Shown here: piece after piece, positions 23,541-36,024 of the stretch
Layout of the letters: each line of letters begins with the position of its first letter
How positions within the stretch are numbered: the stretch's first letter is position 1
Source: Warburgia ugandensis
Taxonomy: Eukaryota > Streptophyta > Magnoliopsida > Canellales > Canellaceae
Direction of reading: 5' to 3'
DNA length: 64,000 bases
Assembly (NCBI GenBank): GCA_035236585.1
Contig: CP141136.1
Coordinates: 25,018,426 to 25,082,425 of the forward strand
Made by a program: the position numbers and the translations under genes
Notes under the pieces: model-generated
Told to the model about the DNA's origin: nothing
The model's database searches: none
The model's input: the letters and a program-made list of their open reading frames with translations, nothing else

Positions 23541-24230
23541 TCTTTCATGATTTCTATGAAAATTCAAGAATTGAAGGACTTTAGGACAATTTGTTTAGTA
23601 AGCTGTATACATAAACTACTTGCTAAAAGTGCTGGCAAATAGAATGAAGAAAGTGATGGGCAAGGTGATCTCAATGGCGCAATCAGTACTTGTTGCAGGG
23701 AGGCAAATACTTTATGACTGTTTTTTGGCCCTCGAAAGAGCTCTTGAGCTAAATAAATCAAGAAATGGAAGTTTTATGTATAAATTAGATACGGAGAAGG
23801 CATATGATAGGGTGGAGTAGAGGGTAGTAGATCAGGTGTTATAAAGAATTGGTTTGTGTGAAGAAAGGAGATATTGGACGAAGCGTGCACGAGTTCATCC
23901 AATTGACATTCTTGTAAATAGGGTTCCTAGGGTTTGTTTCAAGCGTACTAGGAGATGACCCATTGTCACCTCACTTGCGTTGGAGAAATTTTTAGCAGGA
24001 TCATGTCCAAAGTGGTGGGGGTTCAATTATTTTCAGGAATCAGACTTTTCAATGGAAACAAGATCCCACATCTGCAATATGCAGACGATACCTTGATTCT
24101 TTCTTATACATCACATTTTGGGAGCAAGTCCAAAGTAGCTCTGACATGCTATAAGTTGCTGACTGAGCAAAGAGTCAATCTTGCCAAGTCCCTACTCATG
24201 GGAACCAAGATCGCATACCAATAACTATAA
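23540..24230 (+). pseudogene. L1-like LINE reverse transcriptase remnant
   Basis: The translation near 23575-23825 gives KDFRTICLVSCIHKLLAKVL, then VAGRQI, then KLDTEKAYDRVEW, the standard early reverse transcriptase blocks of plant L1-type LINEs. Further on, the frame at 23955-24224 gives IPHLQYADDTLI, with the YADD catalytic pair. Stops and frame changes separate the blocks and an internal section is missing. Neither endonuclease nor RNase H is present. Confidence 0.8.
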
Positions 24231-24616
24231 ATACTCAACTTGACACCAAATGTGCACTAATATATCAATCTGAATGTCATAACGCCCCCAAAAAGTAGGA
24301 TGGGGAAGTTTCCATCCTACTAATACTAAGTATATAGATGATACAAGTAACTGCAAACCCCAAAATAAACATGTCGCACTAATTACTTAGATATAATTAA
24401 ATCACCCTATTAAGAGGTTAGAATAAGGGAATGAGAAGTATCTTTCCGTAGCGCTCCTAGATTTCCATTAGTTTGTGAGCTTCCGTTGCTTCTGACAAGG
24501 GGAAGAACTTGGAAAAAAGAGTCCTGAAGTTGCCAGCTGCAATTGCTGGCCAAACCTTCATCTCTACATCAATCGCCTCCATGTTTTCTGGAGTAATAAT
24601 CCTCAGTTCCGCAGCT

Positions 24617-25507
24617 CTGTGTATACAAAACCAACAACTAGAGTTAATCAATCTGAACATATCAAATAAATACGATGTATAATATGAAGAATGTGTAAAT
24701 CCCATCACTTTTAGCAAATAAAGTCAAGGTTTTCCAGGACATTAATCTGGGGGCTTATAGGAAAAACATGTTGACAAAAAATGGGAGAAAGTTATGCATT
24801 GAAACGAATCCTTGGAGGCAATTCATGCCAAAGCATTTCCAGATTCTATTTTCATGTCTGTATAAGCCACTAGAAAAAACTATCATCCTTTAGATTTCCA
24901 AGAGTATAACTTTACAGCCAAAACGACCAACATTTCAAGTGCAAATTTAGGCCAGGAATCTTATTTGAAAACGTGGCTGGTTAAGAACAATGAAGAAATT
25001 CTTAGTGGCTTTGAATACCTGAGGTAGTTTAGGCTCTGTGCACCAGAAAGCGACCAAGAACTCATTCTAGGATGGAATTACTAGTCCTTTTGAACCAAAC
25101 ATCCGTACAGATTGAGCAGGGAACTACCAAGGACAAACCACAAACATGGGACTAATCAGTTATATGAATGCAGCACAAATGAACACGCCAAATGATCCAA
25201 CTCAAAGCCAGCAAGCATTCATGTGGTAACTAATAATTTTTTTTCCAAAAATACGCAGTTGCAGTGATTGCTGCAGGAGAAAGACAATACTTTCTTGGTT
25301 CAAAAGAAAATAATAGAGTTCATCAACATGTTGAACTATGAATATACACAATTAAACAAAAGAATCTGGCTTCTCACTCAGAAACTAATGAGCTCGATAA
25401 CATTCCTTGAATTGTAAGTCGCTTTAAAATCTGCATAAAAAGTCTGTTTCTACAAGTGGGGACCTTTCACACCAGTGATAAAAAAGCCTTCCACCAGAGT
25501 TTAAGCT
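24617..25507. other. Presumed intron of the oxidoreductase-like pseudogene
   Basis: No further exon of the oxidoreductase family and no transposon protein is recognisable. The conserved DGRLFIIG-type segment expected here was not found. Confidence 0.4.
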
Positions 25508-25731
25508 ATCAAGGTTTCATCGGTTGTAGTTCCTCCCCTGTTTTCCAGTATGACATCAATGCCTGTCATTGGAAATGTTGAAGTTTGAGATCATGATTGA
25601 CACGCTAAGCACAAGGCAAGAGAGCAAACCCTTCCCCCCAGTTTGCTCCCACACTGTTGCAACAAAGTCTTCAGTATTGTAATTGATGCAGACATCAGAA
25701 CCAAGTTTCTTACAGAATTGTAGCTTTTTAA

Positions 25732-27449
25732 ATTTAATTGCATAAAAATTATACAGTAGATGGAAACTGGTCTTCATCAAGAGAGATTCCAAGCCACCAG
25801 ACCTGCTGTGATAAATACCCTCACTCCTTACCGACAAGCCATCTAAATAGCAAATAGGCCAACACCGATAGTTCTCCGTGAACCTGAAATTGCACATTTT
25901 TAACTTGGGAGTCATGGAATTATCATGAGAGTCCAACAAAGCTTCACCGTACATCTGGCAAGTTACTTGGCTGCTAGTGGGCCAAAATTCAAATAGGATG
26001 ATACTAGACATCTGACAAGTTGGCTGAAAACAAATAACTACAGTAGAGACAAGCAAGTGATTTACATGCAATGGCAACTATTAGTACCTTTCTGCTGCGT
26101 ATTGGTACTTATATCGTTTGTATTACCTCTGCCCTCCTTTGTGCTGAAATAGCAGAGGTTTAAGATTATTCTTACTCAATCACTACATGCATTTACATAA
26201 AAACTGCTGAACAAATATAGCATGAAAAGCCACAAGTTTGAAGAATTGGTTCCACAAAGAGCCAATCCTAGTTTGCAAATTAGAAGCAACTCAATGATAC
26301 CTATAGACAATCTCGTACAAATGACAAAAGCAAGATGTGTCACCCAACTAGACCTTATCTTCACCCAATAGGCCAAGGGAATGGAAGAACCTTCAGACAA
26401 AATTAAAGAGGCACAGTTTCCATTGAAGACATCTGTGACATAGATCTAAAAATATGGATTATGAACTGCTGCTGTTTTCCTGGATTGTTTTATCTGGCAA
26501 GCATCGCTAATCATTTCTAATTGTTGTGAGCACTAGTAGCATGTCATGAGGTTCATTTTGAGATTGTATGAGCAAGTATCCGCAGCAGTAAGGTAATGAT
26601 AGTGTGAGACCCAACAGCAATCTAGCTCTTTAATTGCTTAGCAGAGGATGAAAAAGAGACAAGAAAAGCTTGAATTCATATGTTAATGGAGAATGACAAC
26701 GATCAGAAATAAGAAAAAGGTAAGAAGGATATCTACCAGACAGGAATTCCTAGCTTTCTAGGAGCCTAGGACCTCCAACATTCACTCTCTCACGATTCAC
26801 TGCTTTCTCTCCCTGCATGATCCTCCTCATATCCCCTCTAATCGAATTCCCTAACAGAAAAACAGAGCATCAGTCATATGTCCCTATAACATAGCCATTA
26901 TGCAAAAGACATATGTCCCTGTAACATAACCAATAGGCATGAGACCACTGTCCTGATTAAGGGTTGCCACGTGGACCATCTTTGCTGGAGTAGACTTGCC
27001 CAAAACGACCCTGTGATGCAACAGATAGTTACTCGATTATACCAGTGCACAGCACCTGTTGTTCTCATGGTTCATGTCATTAAGCTTCGACTTGATCTTC
27101 ATGACTAGAAGTTAGGTGCTTCTGTTTTCCTGGTTTGTTTTATCTAGCAAGCAGCTCTGCTAATCATTTCCAATTGTTGTGAGAACTAGCAGCTTGTCAT
27201 GACTAGAAGTTAGCTGCTTCTGTTTTACTGGTTCGTTTTATCTAGAAAGCAGCTCTGCTAAATCATTTCTAATTGTTGTGAGAATTAGCAGCTTGTCATG
27301 GTTCATTTTGGACCTTGTTCGAAGAACCTCACTGGCACAACAGCTCTAGAGACTCATAACCATTATGAACCTTGAAACTAGCTATGTCAAGTGACTATGA
27401 ATTACAAATCATATTTTAAAGAATGGGCTGTGTGAGATAAATGACTTGC
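25732..27449. other. Presumed intron of the oxidoreductase-like pseudogene
   Basis: No exon for the GGSSGIG-type nucleotide-binding motif was found. The stretch contains a short duplicated tract (CATATGTCCCT at about 26876 and 26911) and a 98-bp tandem repeat at 27100-27295 with a third diverged copy near 26463-26560. Confidence 0.4.
27100..27295 (+). repeat. 98-bp tandem duplication
   Basis: Two direct units starting CATGACTAGAAGTTAG (27100 and 27198) share TTTTATCTAG, GCAGCTCTGCTAA and AGCAGCTTGTCATG with a few differences. A more diverged copy lies at about 26463-26560. Confidence 0.85.
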
Positions 27450-27624
27450 CAGTAAAGTTTCTCCTGATATCTGATTCTTCATAAAAAGTGCAGCCCAAAT
27501 TTTACACACAACTTCAGGTAAGCTTGTAGCATCTTTCAGAGAAATACTTAGTGGAATCATAAGGACTCGTCCCTCTAGAGCAACTACTTTCTTTGCATAT
27601 CCTCCACCGAAGAGAATAGCAGTC

Positions 27625-28104
27625 CTGTAGAAGGAAATTTCAGAAAGTATAGCAACGGAAACAATACACATACTCTTTTAGGTTCCTATAAAAAGTAATG
27701 CTACCCAAACACCTTTGATTTTTATATAAAACCAGCACTCATCTCTTTATTCGCAAGGGTAACAAAATGAGAATTTATCAACTGAGCCCCAGGCTCAACT
27801 ACATTATGCATTTGAAATATGAATACTACAATAGCCTCTTGAAAGCTTAGGTGTTGTCTGAATGCAGACAATAGTGATTTTCTATAGACTGGGGCTACAC
27901 AAAGTGAGTTTTTAGCCTTTTGATCATTAGCTTTCTGCAGACCACGTCCTAATGAAATAGGTTATCTCTAAGTTCGTAAAACAAAGATTCATAAAACCCC
28001 AGGAAAGTGATGTTATTCAAACACAGGTAACTGGCTGTGGAAACTATTCGGAACAGGGACAACAAACCATGGAAAAAGTCATCCATGGACATTGGTCTAG
28101 ACCC
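27625..28104. other. Unassigned, between pseudogene exon and LINE
   Basis: Should contain upstream introns or exons of the oxidoreductase-like gene, but none was recognised. Confidence 0.35.
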
Positions 28105-28115
28105 ATGGCAGCAGT

Positions 28116-29846
28116 CCTCATCATCATCATCATGAAGACCTTATCCCAATTAGGGGTCGGCCACATGAATCTTATCCCTCCATTCCACTCTATTTAATAC
28201 CATGGCTTCATTTAGTCCTAAAGTTTTTAAATCTTTCCTCACCACTTCTATCCACGTTCTTTTGGGCCTTCCCCTTGCCCTTTTAGAACCTTCTACTTGT
28301 ATTGCCTCACTTCTTCTAACCGATGCCGTTACTGATATCTTTTGAACATGTTCAAACCATCTAAGTCTAATCTCCCTCATCTTGCTACCTATTGGTGCTA
28401 CCCCTAAATTTCCTCTAATATTTTTATTTCTAATTCTATCCTTTCTTGTCTTACCACTCATCCATCTCAACATCCTCATTTCTGCGACACTTATCCTATG
28501 AGTATGATGTTCCTTAACTGCCCAAAACTCTGATCCATAGAGCATGGCTGGCCTTATGGCCATCCTATAGAATTTTTCTTTTAGTTTGAGTGACACCCGC
28601 CGATCACACAAAACTCCAAATGTACATCTCCATTTGTTCCAACCCACTTGGATTCTCTGAGTAACCTCCCTCTCAATCTCTCCACTCTCATGAATCATTG
28701 ATCCTAAGTATCGAAAGTGGTCTTTTACGGGGACTTCTTGGTTATCAATCTTGACTAGTATTCCACTACTACTCTCCTTGCTAAAATTACATTCCATATA
28801 TTCTCTCTTAGTTTGGCTAATTTTAAATCCTTTAGATTCTAGTGCTTCTCTCTATAACTTTAACTTTATGTTTACACCCTCCCTTGTCTCATCAAGTAGG
28901 ACTATATCATCTGCAAATAGCATGCACCAAAGAATCTCCTTATGCAAATGTTTTGTTAATTCATCCATAACTAATGTGAAGAGGTATGGACTCAATGTCG
29001 ATCCTTAGTGCAATCCTACAGTGATAGGAAAATCACCAGTCACGCCACTAGTGGTCTTAACATTTGTTACCGCTCTCTCATACATATTTTTAATTGTGTC
29101 TATATACTCATGAGAAACCCCCTTACCACCCAACACTCTCCATATTAACTCTCTAGGGACTCTATCATAAGCTTTCTCTAAGTTGATAAAGACCATATGT
29201 AAGTCTTTCCTCCTCTCCCTATATTTCTCTACTAATTGTCTTAGCAAGAAAATAGCTTCCATGGTAGACCTTTCATGTCGTAGCCTCTTCTCAATCACTC
29301 TTTCAAAAAGTTTCATGGTGTGTCTCATAAGTTTGATCCCTCGATAAGTAGTGCAACTCTAAATGTCTCCTTTATTCTTATAGATTGGTACAATAGAGCT
29401 TTTCCTTCACTCATCAGGTATTTTCTTTGATTTTATAATCTTGTTAAACAACTTGGTCAACCAAACTACCCCAATATCTCCCATATGCCTCCAAACCTCT
29501 ATTGGTACACCATCATGCCCCATGGCCTTTCCTGATTTCATCTTTTTAAAGGCCTCTTTTACTTCAAGTATTCTAATCCTACGTTCAAATCTATAATATC
29601 CAATGTTATTTAAATTTATAGTATTTTTAATCCCTATATTCTCAGAGCCATTGTCATTTAACAATTTTTGAAAGTATATTTCTCACCTTTGTTTGATCTC
29701 ATCTTCTTTGACTAATGCCCTTGATCATCGCTTCTAATACACCAACATGATCTAAGTCCTTCCCCTTCTGTTATCTTACTTTTGCAAGTTTAAACACATG
29801 GTTCTCACCTTCTCTTGTTCCTAATCTATTGTAGAGCTCATCACCT
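28116..29846 (-). mobile_element. 5'-truncated RTE-type LINE with target duplications
   Basis: ATGGCAGCAGT occurs at 28105-28115 and 29847-29857, an 11-bp target duplication. On the minus strand the element ends in a short (GATGAT)n-type tail next to 28116. Coding blocks in order are FKKMKSGKAMGHDGVPIEVW (29664-29407), LEKAYDRVPRELIW within 29328-29005, an FADDIV catalytic motif at about 28899-28916, and the long C-terminal frame 28797-28150 (FRYLGSMI, MLYGSEFWAVK, LRWFEHV, GRPKRTWIEVV). These are typical of plant RTE-clade elements. The endonuclease is absent. Internal stops, such as those at 29005 and near 28855, show it is inactive. It lies upstream of the oxidoreductase-like exons on the same strand. 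Confidence 0.88.
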
Positions 29847-29857
29847 ATGGCAGCAGT

Positions 29858-32471
29858 AAGTTATATATAAAATTTTATCCAAGTACAAACGACCCATGGG
29901 TCCATGCCCATGCCTCTGTGCTCCAAGTAAGAAAGCTGTTGTGTGCTAGATTTGATCCAACTAGATATTTGCATAATCAACTAGCTTGGATGAAGCAGGG
30001 GTAAGACATGGAAGAGTCAACATCAAACAAGTTGAGAAACAGGAATTCATTTCTGAGTCTCGAATATGGTATTTTTACAGGGTTGCAAAACCTGTAGCAA
30101 GATGACGAACTAGATCTACATGTTAATTGAATTAGACATGAACTATGTCAGTGAACAACCTAATATTGCTGGGACTACTATGCCCAATATGAATCCTCGA
30201 CATCTACCTCAGTAGGACAAGAAGGGGCTTCCCTGTGCTAGGTTTGGTTTAGGGTTATTTATAAAACTCAGCTTGCCTACCCAAAAAAGAAGGATTTTGG
30301 AATGATAGATAAAGTTCATAAATTGAAACAATCCATATCTTAAGATGATTTTGTACGCATATTGTTATCACAAGCTATTAGTATATTCCTTTAGTGAAAA
30401 CGTTTACACTTCAACCCATGCTAGCAAAGCTCAAAATGCAGACTCAATGCTGTCGATGGGAAAAGGAGTCTATACGGTTTCAACACAAGCAATAATGCAG
30501 CTCAGCGGAAAGTGGCCTCAATTTATCTTACAACTTCTAGCATTGTTTTTATAGACCTCCATCTGGAGTTCAAACCTATCAAGATCTCACAACTCGCCAA
30601 GTAAGAAGCTAAATGTGAAAAGTGCAAGAGCGCATCGACTCGGCCAAGGTCCACGCCAAACATGTTCTTCTACCATGCTTCAATTATAGGTTATAGTACA
30701 ACCAACTGCTAGGAAAATTCAACCGAAATTCCAAGAAACACAAATAGAACAGAACAAAACCAAAATATAGACACCTCAAGCAAGACTGTGACTTTAGAAC
30801 AGAACCTAGAAATTATAACTCCAAAACCTGGCCATATCCGGGTTCAGGGTCTTTGGTTTGTAGAACCTGAAGGTCTTTTGGACATCTGTATGTAGTGATT
30901 ACCCCGGCTTTCATCTTGTAGTGAGTTTTTTTCTGTTGATTTCTCACTCAGAGTAAGCCTCTTGTTGGATGGAGTTTTCTTCCTGTAAGCAGGAGCATCT
31001 CTGTATTCAAATGGCTATTGGCGCCACTGCCGAAGTTACTTGCAAGCAACGGACCCGGGGGGCGTTGGTTTTGCATTTGCGTGGATGGGAAGCAAGCCCA
31101 TGACCCCGACCAACTTGCCCAAACCCGCGTGGGTTGGTAACTTGCAGACGTCGAGCTTCAGAGAACGCGAGGAGCCCGTGTGGCACGTGGGCAGACAAGC
31201 ATCGGAAACCCTTGGTTGATTGAATACTAAACCAAAGCACTTCAGCACAGCCTCCAAAATTTGGATGATCCGACCCCTTCATATAACCGATCGTGCTTTG
31301 GATGAATGATTCTAACAGTTGGCAATTTGTAATTATGATCGTAGAGAAGAGACTTAGAAGAACTATTATTGAATCATTGGTCCAAGTTCAATTATCAAAA
31401 ACATCTAGCACAGTAGCGCAAGGAGTCAGTTAACTAGGTAACCAAGGTTTGAGCATGTATGTGTGTCAAGCTTTAGAAAGAGAGAGAGAAGAGAGAAAAA
31501 GATTTTAAAAAATCAGTTTTTTAATATGATAGAATAGTCTATTTTACCTGCTTTTTAAAGCACCAGAAGTTGGAACAGTCAAATGAACATCCGAAGTTGG
31601 AACAATCAAATGAACATGCTAGATCATCTAATGAGTCCTACTCATGCAAATTAGGCACTTCTCTTTCTTTTTTTTAATTGTAAGTGAACAATTACAAAGC
31701 AAATTACTCACGTGTACTACTAAATCTAATCCCTAACCAAAGAAAAAGAAAGGATTTTATCCTGATTGTTTACGACCAATTGAGCTAGACATTTATTAGC
31801 AAAACTAGGCACTTCTACGAACCCATTCTGTAGCATTTTTCTATTTTCTTAAGCTTCTTCGATGTAAACTTTTAGTTTTCTTACTTTTAATTGAATGTTT
31901 CACTTATCAGTATTAATAGAACATTAATTTTAGCCGTCTCCGTTTATGGGGCCACAAATTAATTGCTCAGTGAGGATCGTTTATAGAGCTAAACTCCATT
32001 GACATCTCTTCCCTACTCAACTCGTCCCCATTCCCTCCAATCCCTCGAAAGATACTCTCACTCCACTTCGGTAAACCCGTATGTTCCTATTAAATGCATT
32101 CTCATAGCACTGCCTTGGACAACTCTCATCACAGAATTTTTAGGGTAATGTCCATGGTATGATCGAACAAGCTGGTTGGTGCTGTCTGCAGGTCCTCAAC
32201 CTCTCATGAGTCCTACCCAACCTCACCATGCCACAAAAGACGTTGGAAATGAGATGTGAAAATTTTCCCTCTAAAAATGGCTTCATGCAACCTTCAATTG
32301 TCTTGCACAAGGCAAGGTATGTGTCGCTAATTATCAACCGCCAAGAATGAGAGGGCGCAGAGGCAGCTCTCCAAGTGAAGGTTCACCATTCAAGCAAAAG
32401 TGATTTGTTTAACTATCGGAGAGAAAATCAGAAAGGTAGGTTGTAGTAATAATACATAAAGGCAAGTGCAC

Positions 32472-32531
<60 letters not shown>

Positions 32532-34091
32532 CCATAGTTGTGCCAGAAGAGGCTTTCCTGAATTATGTTACAGGTTCAAGTTGCTTGTTGGTATAGGATT
32601 ATCCATAAAAATTTGCTTGTATGTCAAAAAAATAAACACCTGTATATTAATTTATTGAACTCTCTAATAAAATTTAATCCTGATAAGTTAATAAAAAACC
32701 CTCGTCTCAAGGCTGTTAATTCATTGTTGTTCAACGCTTGCTGGATTGTTCTAAGGCACGCCTGCACCTAGGTTTGTCTTGCAATTACTTGATTTTTTCT
32801 ATATCAATTTTCTTTGTTTTTCTAGCAATGCTGTGTCCGTGCATAAAAAATTATTGGATTATCAACGTCTTACGGTGAATCAATTCTGAGGTCTCTAGTA
32901 TATTTGATCGCCGCCTTGTGTCGTTATTAGTGAAACAAAATCGAGTTACAGCTATAGGTGGCATAGAGAGAATTCCTATTCTCGGCTTTGCATGTTTATA
33001 AGGTTAGACTTAGTTTCGGTTCCAACTTTTAAAGAAACAAAATCCGATCCCATCAAGAGCCCGAGATTTTACATGGCATAACACCACACATTTCATGTCC
33101 GTGCACTACTCTCAAAAGTCAAAGCAACTCCAGCTTGTTGGCGGACCATTTAACACCAGTCCAACATGAATCAAAGCCACAATCTAGGGTCAGAACCACA
33201 ATTACAAAAACTCCAGAAATTGTTTGTATCCCGACTTTGCAGTCTCCCAATTTTTTCCCGAATAATTTAGAAATTATTATATATTTTTTTATTTTGGGCA
33301 GATTTACATATTAAACATGAATTTACAAAATTGAACTGTTTTTTTTTTAATACACGTTCATGCACAGCCTCGACTCTGATCACCTAGGTGGGTGACTCAT
33401 CCTTGCACTATTTCACTGGAGACAAATAATTATCAAATTATCAAATATTATGTGTAGATCTAATCAAAATTGCAAGTTAAAAAATTTGAATTGATATCTT
33501 CCTAATTCTCTTTTCCCCATTTCTTCCCGCATGCTTTCCGAATTTTATTCCTGAATCCAAACTTTTAATTTATGGTCAGAACCATGATGCAAGGCATTCA
33601 CAGAAAATGGTACGATTATCCCAAAAGAAAGATTTTCAGGGGCTAGCATATTTTTTAAAGGAGCACAATAGGATGAGCAGCTTAGTCATGCAAGTGGATC
33701 AAGTAACAACATCCACCTTCTTCACGGGCTCTTGATTGAACAATTAGGATCATCCAATTGGCACATAGTTATTTGTTGGAAATCGTACCATTGGATTCAC
33801 CACATCTATGTTCTAGGGCAATCAAATGCTCGAACGAACTATTGCGTATGCCACATTTTATGACAGTCAGGCCCTTAGGAAAGCACTTTGTTGGGCCCCA
33901 ATTGGCAAGGCATATATAACCCGATGTGTGAATTTATGGCCGATCTGCAAAGCTTAATGGTCTACTTGTTGCAATTACGATTGTATTGAATAATCCGTCA
34001 TAATCATAGTTGCCAGCTTCGTTCCTGTGGTCATTCGCTGATTTCGGAACAAAATTTTGGCTGGGTATGATTAATATTCTGACCCTTTTTC
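29858..34091. other. Intergenic DNA with no recognised gene
   Basis: About 4.2 kb without a recognisable protein on either strand. The frames at 31007-31282 (minus) lie in a GC-richer patch but match no family. A GA microsatellite lies at 32474-32526. Upstream exons of the oxidoreductase-like gene could be hidden here, but none is visible. Confidence 0.4.
32474..32526. repeat. (GA)26 microsatellite
   Basis: Uninterrupted GA dinucleotides. Confidence 0.97.
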
Positions 34092-34917
34092 AGCACTAGT
34101 TTGGTTTGTTGATATTGTTACTAGCTTTCAGTGGTTTTGCAATTTTGTTAATTTGGATCATATATTAGTCATCATTATTGTACTAATAAGTTTTAATTTC
34201 ATAGGCTTGCTTAGACATCAATTTTCAATTTCATATGTCTGCTTCGACGTCAATTTATCTTTAGTAATGAGCTCTCGTATAATGGATAAGCATATTTTTG
34301 TTTAGAAAAATATTATCAGGAAAAAGTATAAGTAGGGACTGAACATTTCAATGATCCATACCATTCATCTTGTGGGAATTGTGATGGATGAGTGATATCT
34401 GAAGGTAATACAACTGTTCGATGAATATAGCCTTTGATCATTCCTAACTTTGTTGATGAATATAACCATTGATTTCTAGCTTTCCGGATTATCAATTTTG
34501 GATGCTACGAAACAATAGAATCATCAGATGGAAATAACTTACATGAAATACCTGATAATGCAAATTTTCTAAAAATTAAAAAAAGACTAAATTACTTGGG
34601 GATAGCGGTTTTTGTCCTGGCTAGTTGCAGGCGTGCAGTTGTACTAGTTAAACCACAGATCATATAGTTAGGAAGAATCACAGCAACATTGAGGCCTATT
34701 TTGTGTTTGGATAAATTATTCATGTCGCTCTGTTGGTCAAAAACAAGGTGCTTCTCCTCATTATTCTTGGTCTGAAGTTTGAGGTAGCACTTCTTCCCTT
34801 GTTGAAAATATTCAAAGTAGATTTAAGAATTAGAATAACAGGTTCTAGACAGTTTATTTTATAATTAATATAAAAATAAATTAATAAACAAGGGTTGTTA
34901 ATAATAGAAATTAGTCA

Positions 34918-35035
34918 AAAAGCCTAGTAGCTTAGTGGGTTGGTAAAAAAGGGCCTCTCTCCTGTTGACCCTAGTTTACAAGTTTGAGGTTGGCACTCTC
35001 TATACTCTATTCTAGTTGTTATTTTGCACATACAA
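34918..35035 (+). repeat. tRNA-derived SINE-like sequence (copy C)
   Basis: A box TAGCTTAGTGGGTTGG and B box ACAAGTTTGAGG match the fragment in copy A at 3880. Here a 3' body (CACTCTCTATACTCTATTC) remains before the following purine-rich tract. Confidence 0.45.
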
Positions 35036-35148
35036 GAAGAAGAAATAGATAGATAGATTTTGTCACTCTCTTCAAATCAATGGAAAGAAAAAAGAAGGAA
35101 TAGATAGATAGGTATTTTTAGCAGTAGACATAGAAAGGAAGAAGAAGA

Positions 35149-35277
<129 letters not shown>

Positions 35278-35616
35278 AGAAGTAGTGTTCATGGATAGAG
35301 AAAGACAGGGATTTTAGGCGTAGATTTTGGACTATAGCTATTCCAGTTCTTCTTTAAGTATCAATAATGACCAATGGCAATTGGAGAAATTAATAGAGAG
35401 ATATTTTTAGAGGAGATCATATAGAGATTTCAGGCACAGAATTCACAATAGAAAGAGCCCTTTAGAAGTAGGGTTTGGACTACACATATTTTAGGAGTCG
35501 TTTAAGTGTCTATTAAAATAAAAAAAAGAAATCGAAAACTCAACTTACTCAAAAGTGACACAGCGACCTCGACTCAAAAATATATTTCACCGTATATGTA
35601 TAAATAGTGCTTGTAT

Positions 35617-35680
35617 AAGTTGGTTAGGACATTGCATTCTTGTTTAGAGGTCGCGGGATTTGATCCCCGAAGAAACAATT
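35617..35680 (+). repeat. tRNA-like (SINE head) sequence, copy C
   Basis: Partner of 4418-4482: GTATAAGTTGGTTAGGACATT, then GAGGTCGCGGGATTTGATCC. The second part is close to a tRNA T arm. Confidence 0.45.
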
Positions 35681-35848
35681 TGCCTTTGTTTCGAAGCGGG
35701 TTTATGGGTTAGATTCCTCTTACGCGAATACCACTATAGTGGAACTGCATGCACATAAAAGTATTCCCGACGACTCATACGCCTTTTGGAGTCAATCCAA
35801 AGTCTTCTCCCTTTCTTTTTTTTTTTATGCTCCATTATAATAGCTGCA

Positions 35849-36024
35849 TAAGGGAAACCTTGGCGCAATGATAAAAGTTGTGGTCTTATGACCTTAAGAT
35901 CACAGGTTCAAGGCATGACAATAGCCTCTTGCAAAATGCAAGATAAGACTGTATACTTTTAGGCCATTGTGGTCCGCCCTTCCCTAAACCCCGCATGGTG
36001 AAAACTTCCGGGGCTACCCTTTTT
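35849..36024 (+). mobile_element. Au-like SINE with target duplications
   Basis: A 176-bp insertion absent from copy A. It has an A box in CCTTGGCGCAATGATAA, a B box in ACAGGTTCAAGGC, a body with GCCTCTTGCAAAATGCA and TTGTGGTCCGCCCTTCC, and a T-rich end. These are the landmarks of the plant Au SINE family. ATTATAATAGCTGCA (35834-35848) and ATTATAATGATTGCA (36025-36039) flank it as a 15-bp target duplication with two mismatches. Copy A has a single ATTATAATGGTTGCA at the empty site. Confidence 0.9.

Larger units (their letters stand above)
24418..27624 (-). pseudogene. Zinc-binding dehydrogenase-family quinone oxidoreductase-like gene, degraded
   Basis: Minus-strand exons match the plant quinone oxidoreductase/PIG3-like branch of the medium-chain dehydrogenase superfamily (NADPH-dependent quinone reduction). 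Exon at 27624-27450: FGGGYAKKVVALEGRVLMIP to ISGETLL, with an AG acceptor and a possible GC donor (GCAAGT). Exon at 25731-25630: LQFCKKLGSDVCINYNTEDF to TGGKG. A 67-bp GT-AG intron (25629-25563) joins it in frame to 25562-25508, IDVILENRGG. Last exon at 24616-24418: LRIITPENMEAID, VWPAIAAG, FPLSEATEAHKLME, then an in-frame TAG at 24459-24457, then RYGKILLIP and the expected stop. The N-terminal exons, the exon with the nucleotide-binding glycine motif and one C-terminal exon were not found. Missing exons and the nonsense codon suggest a pseudogene. Confidence 0.65.

Noticed and set aside
31007-31282. Open frame in a GC-richer patch, considered as a first exon of the oxidoreductase-like gene
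   Set aside because: It lacks the conserved N-terminal features of that family and resembles no other protein I recognise.
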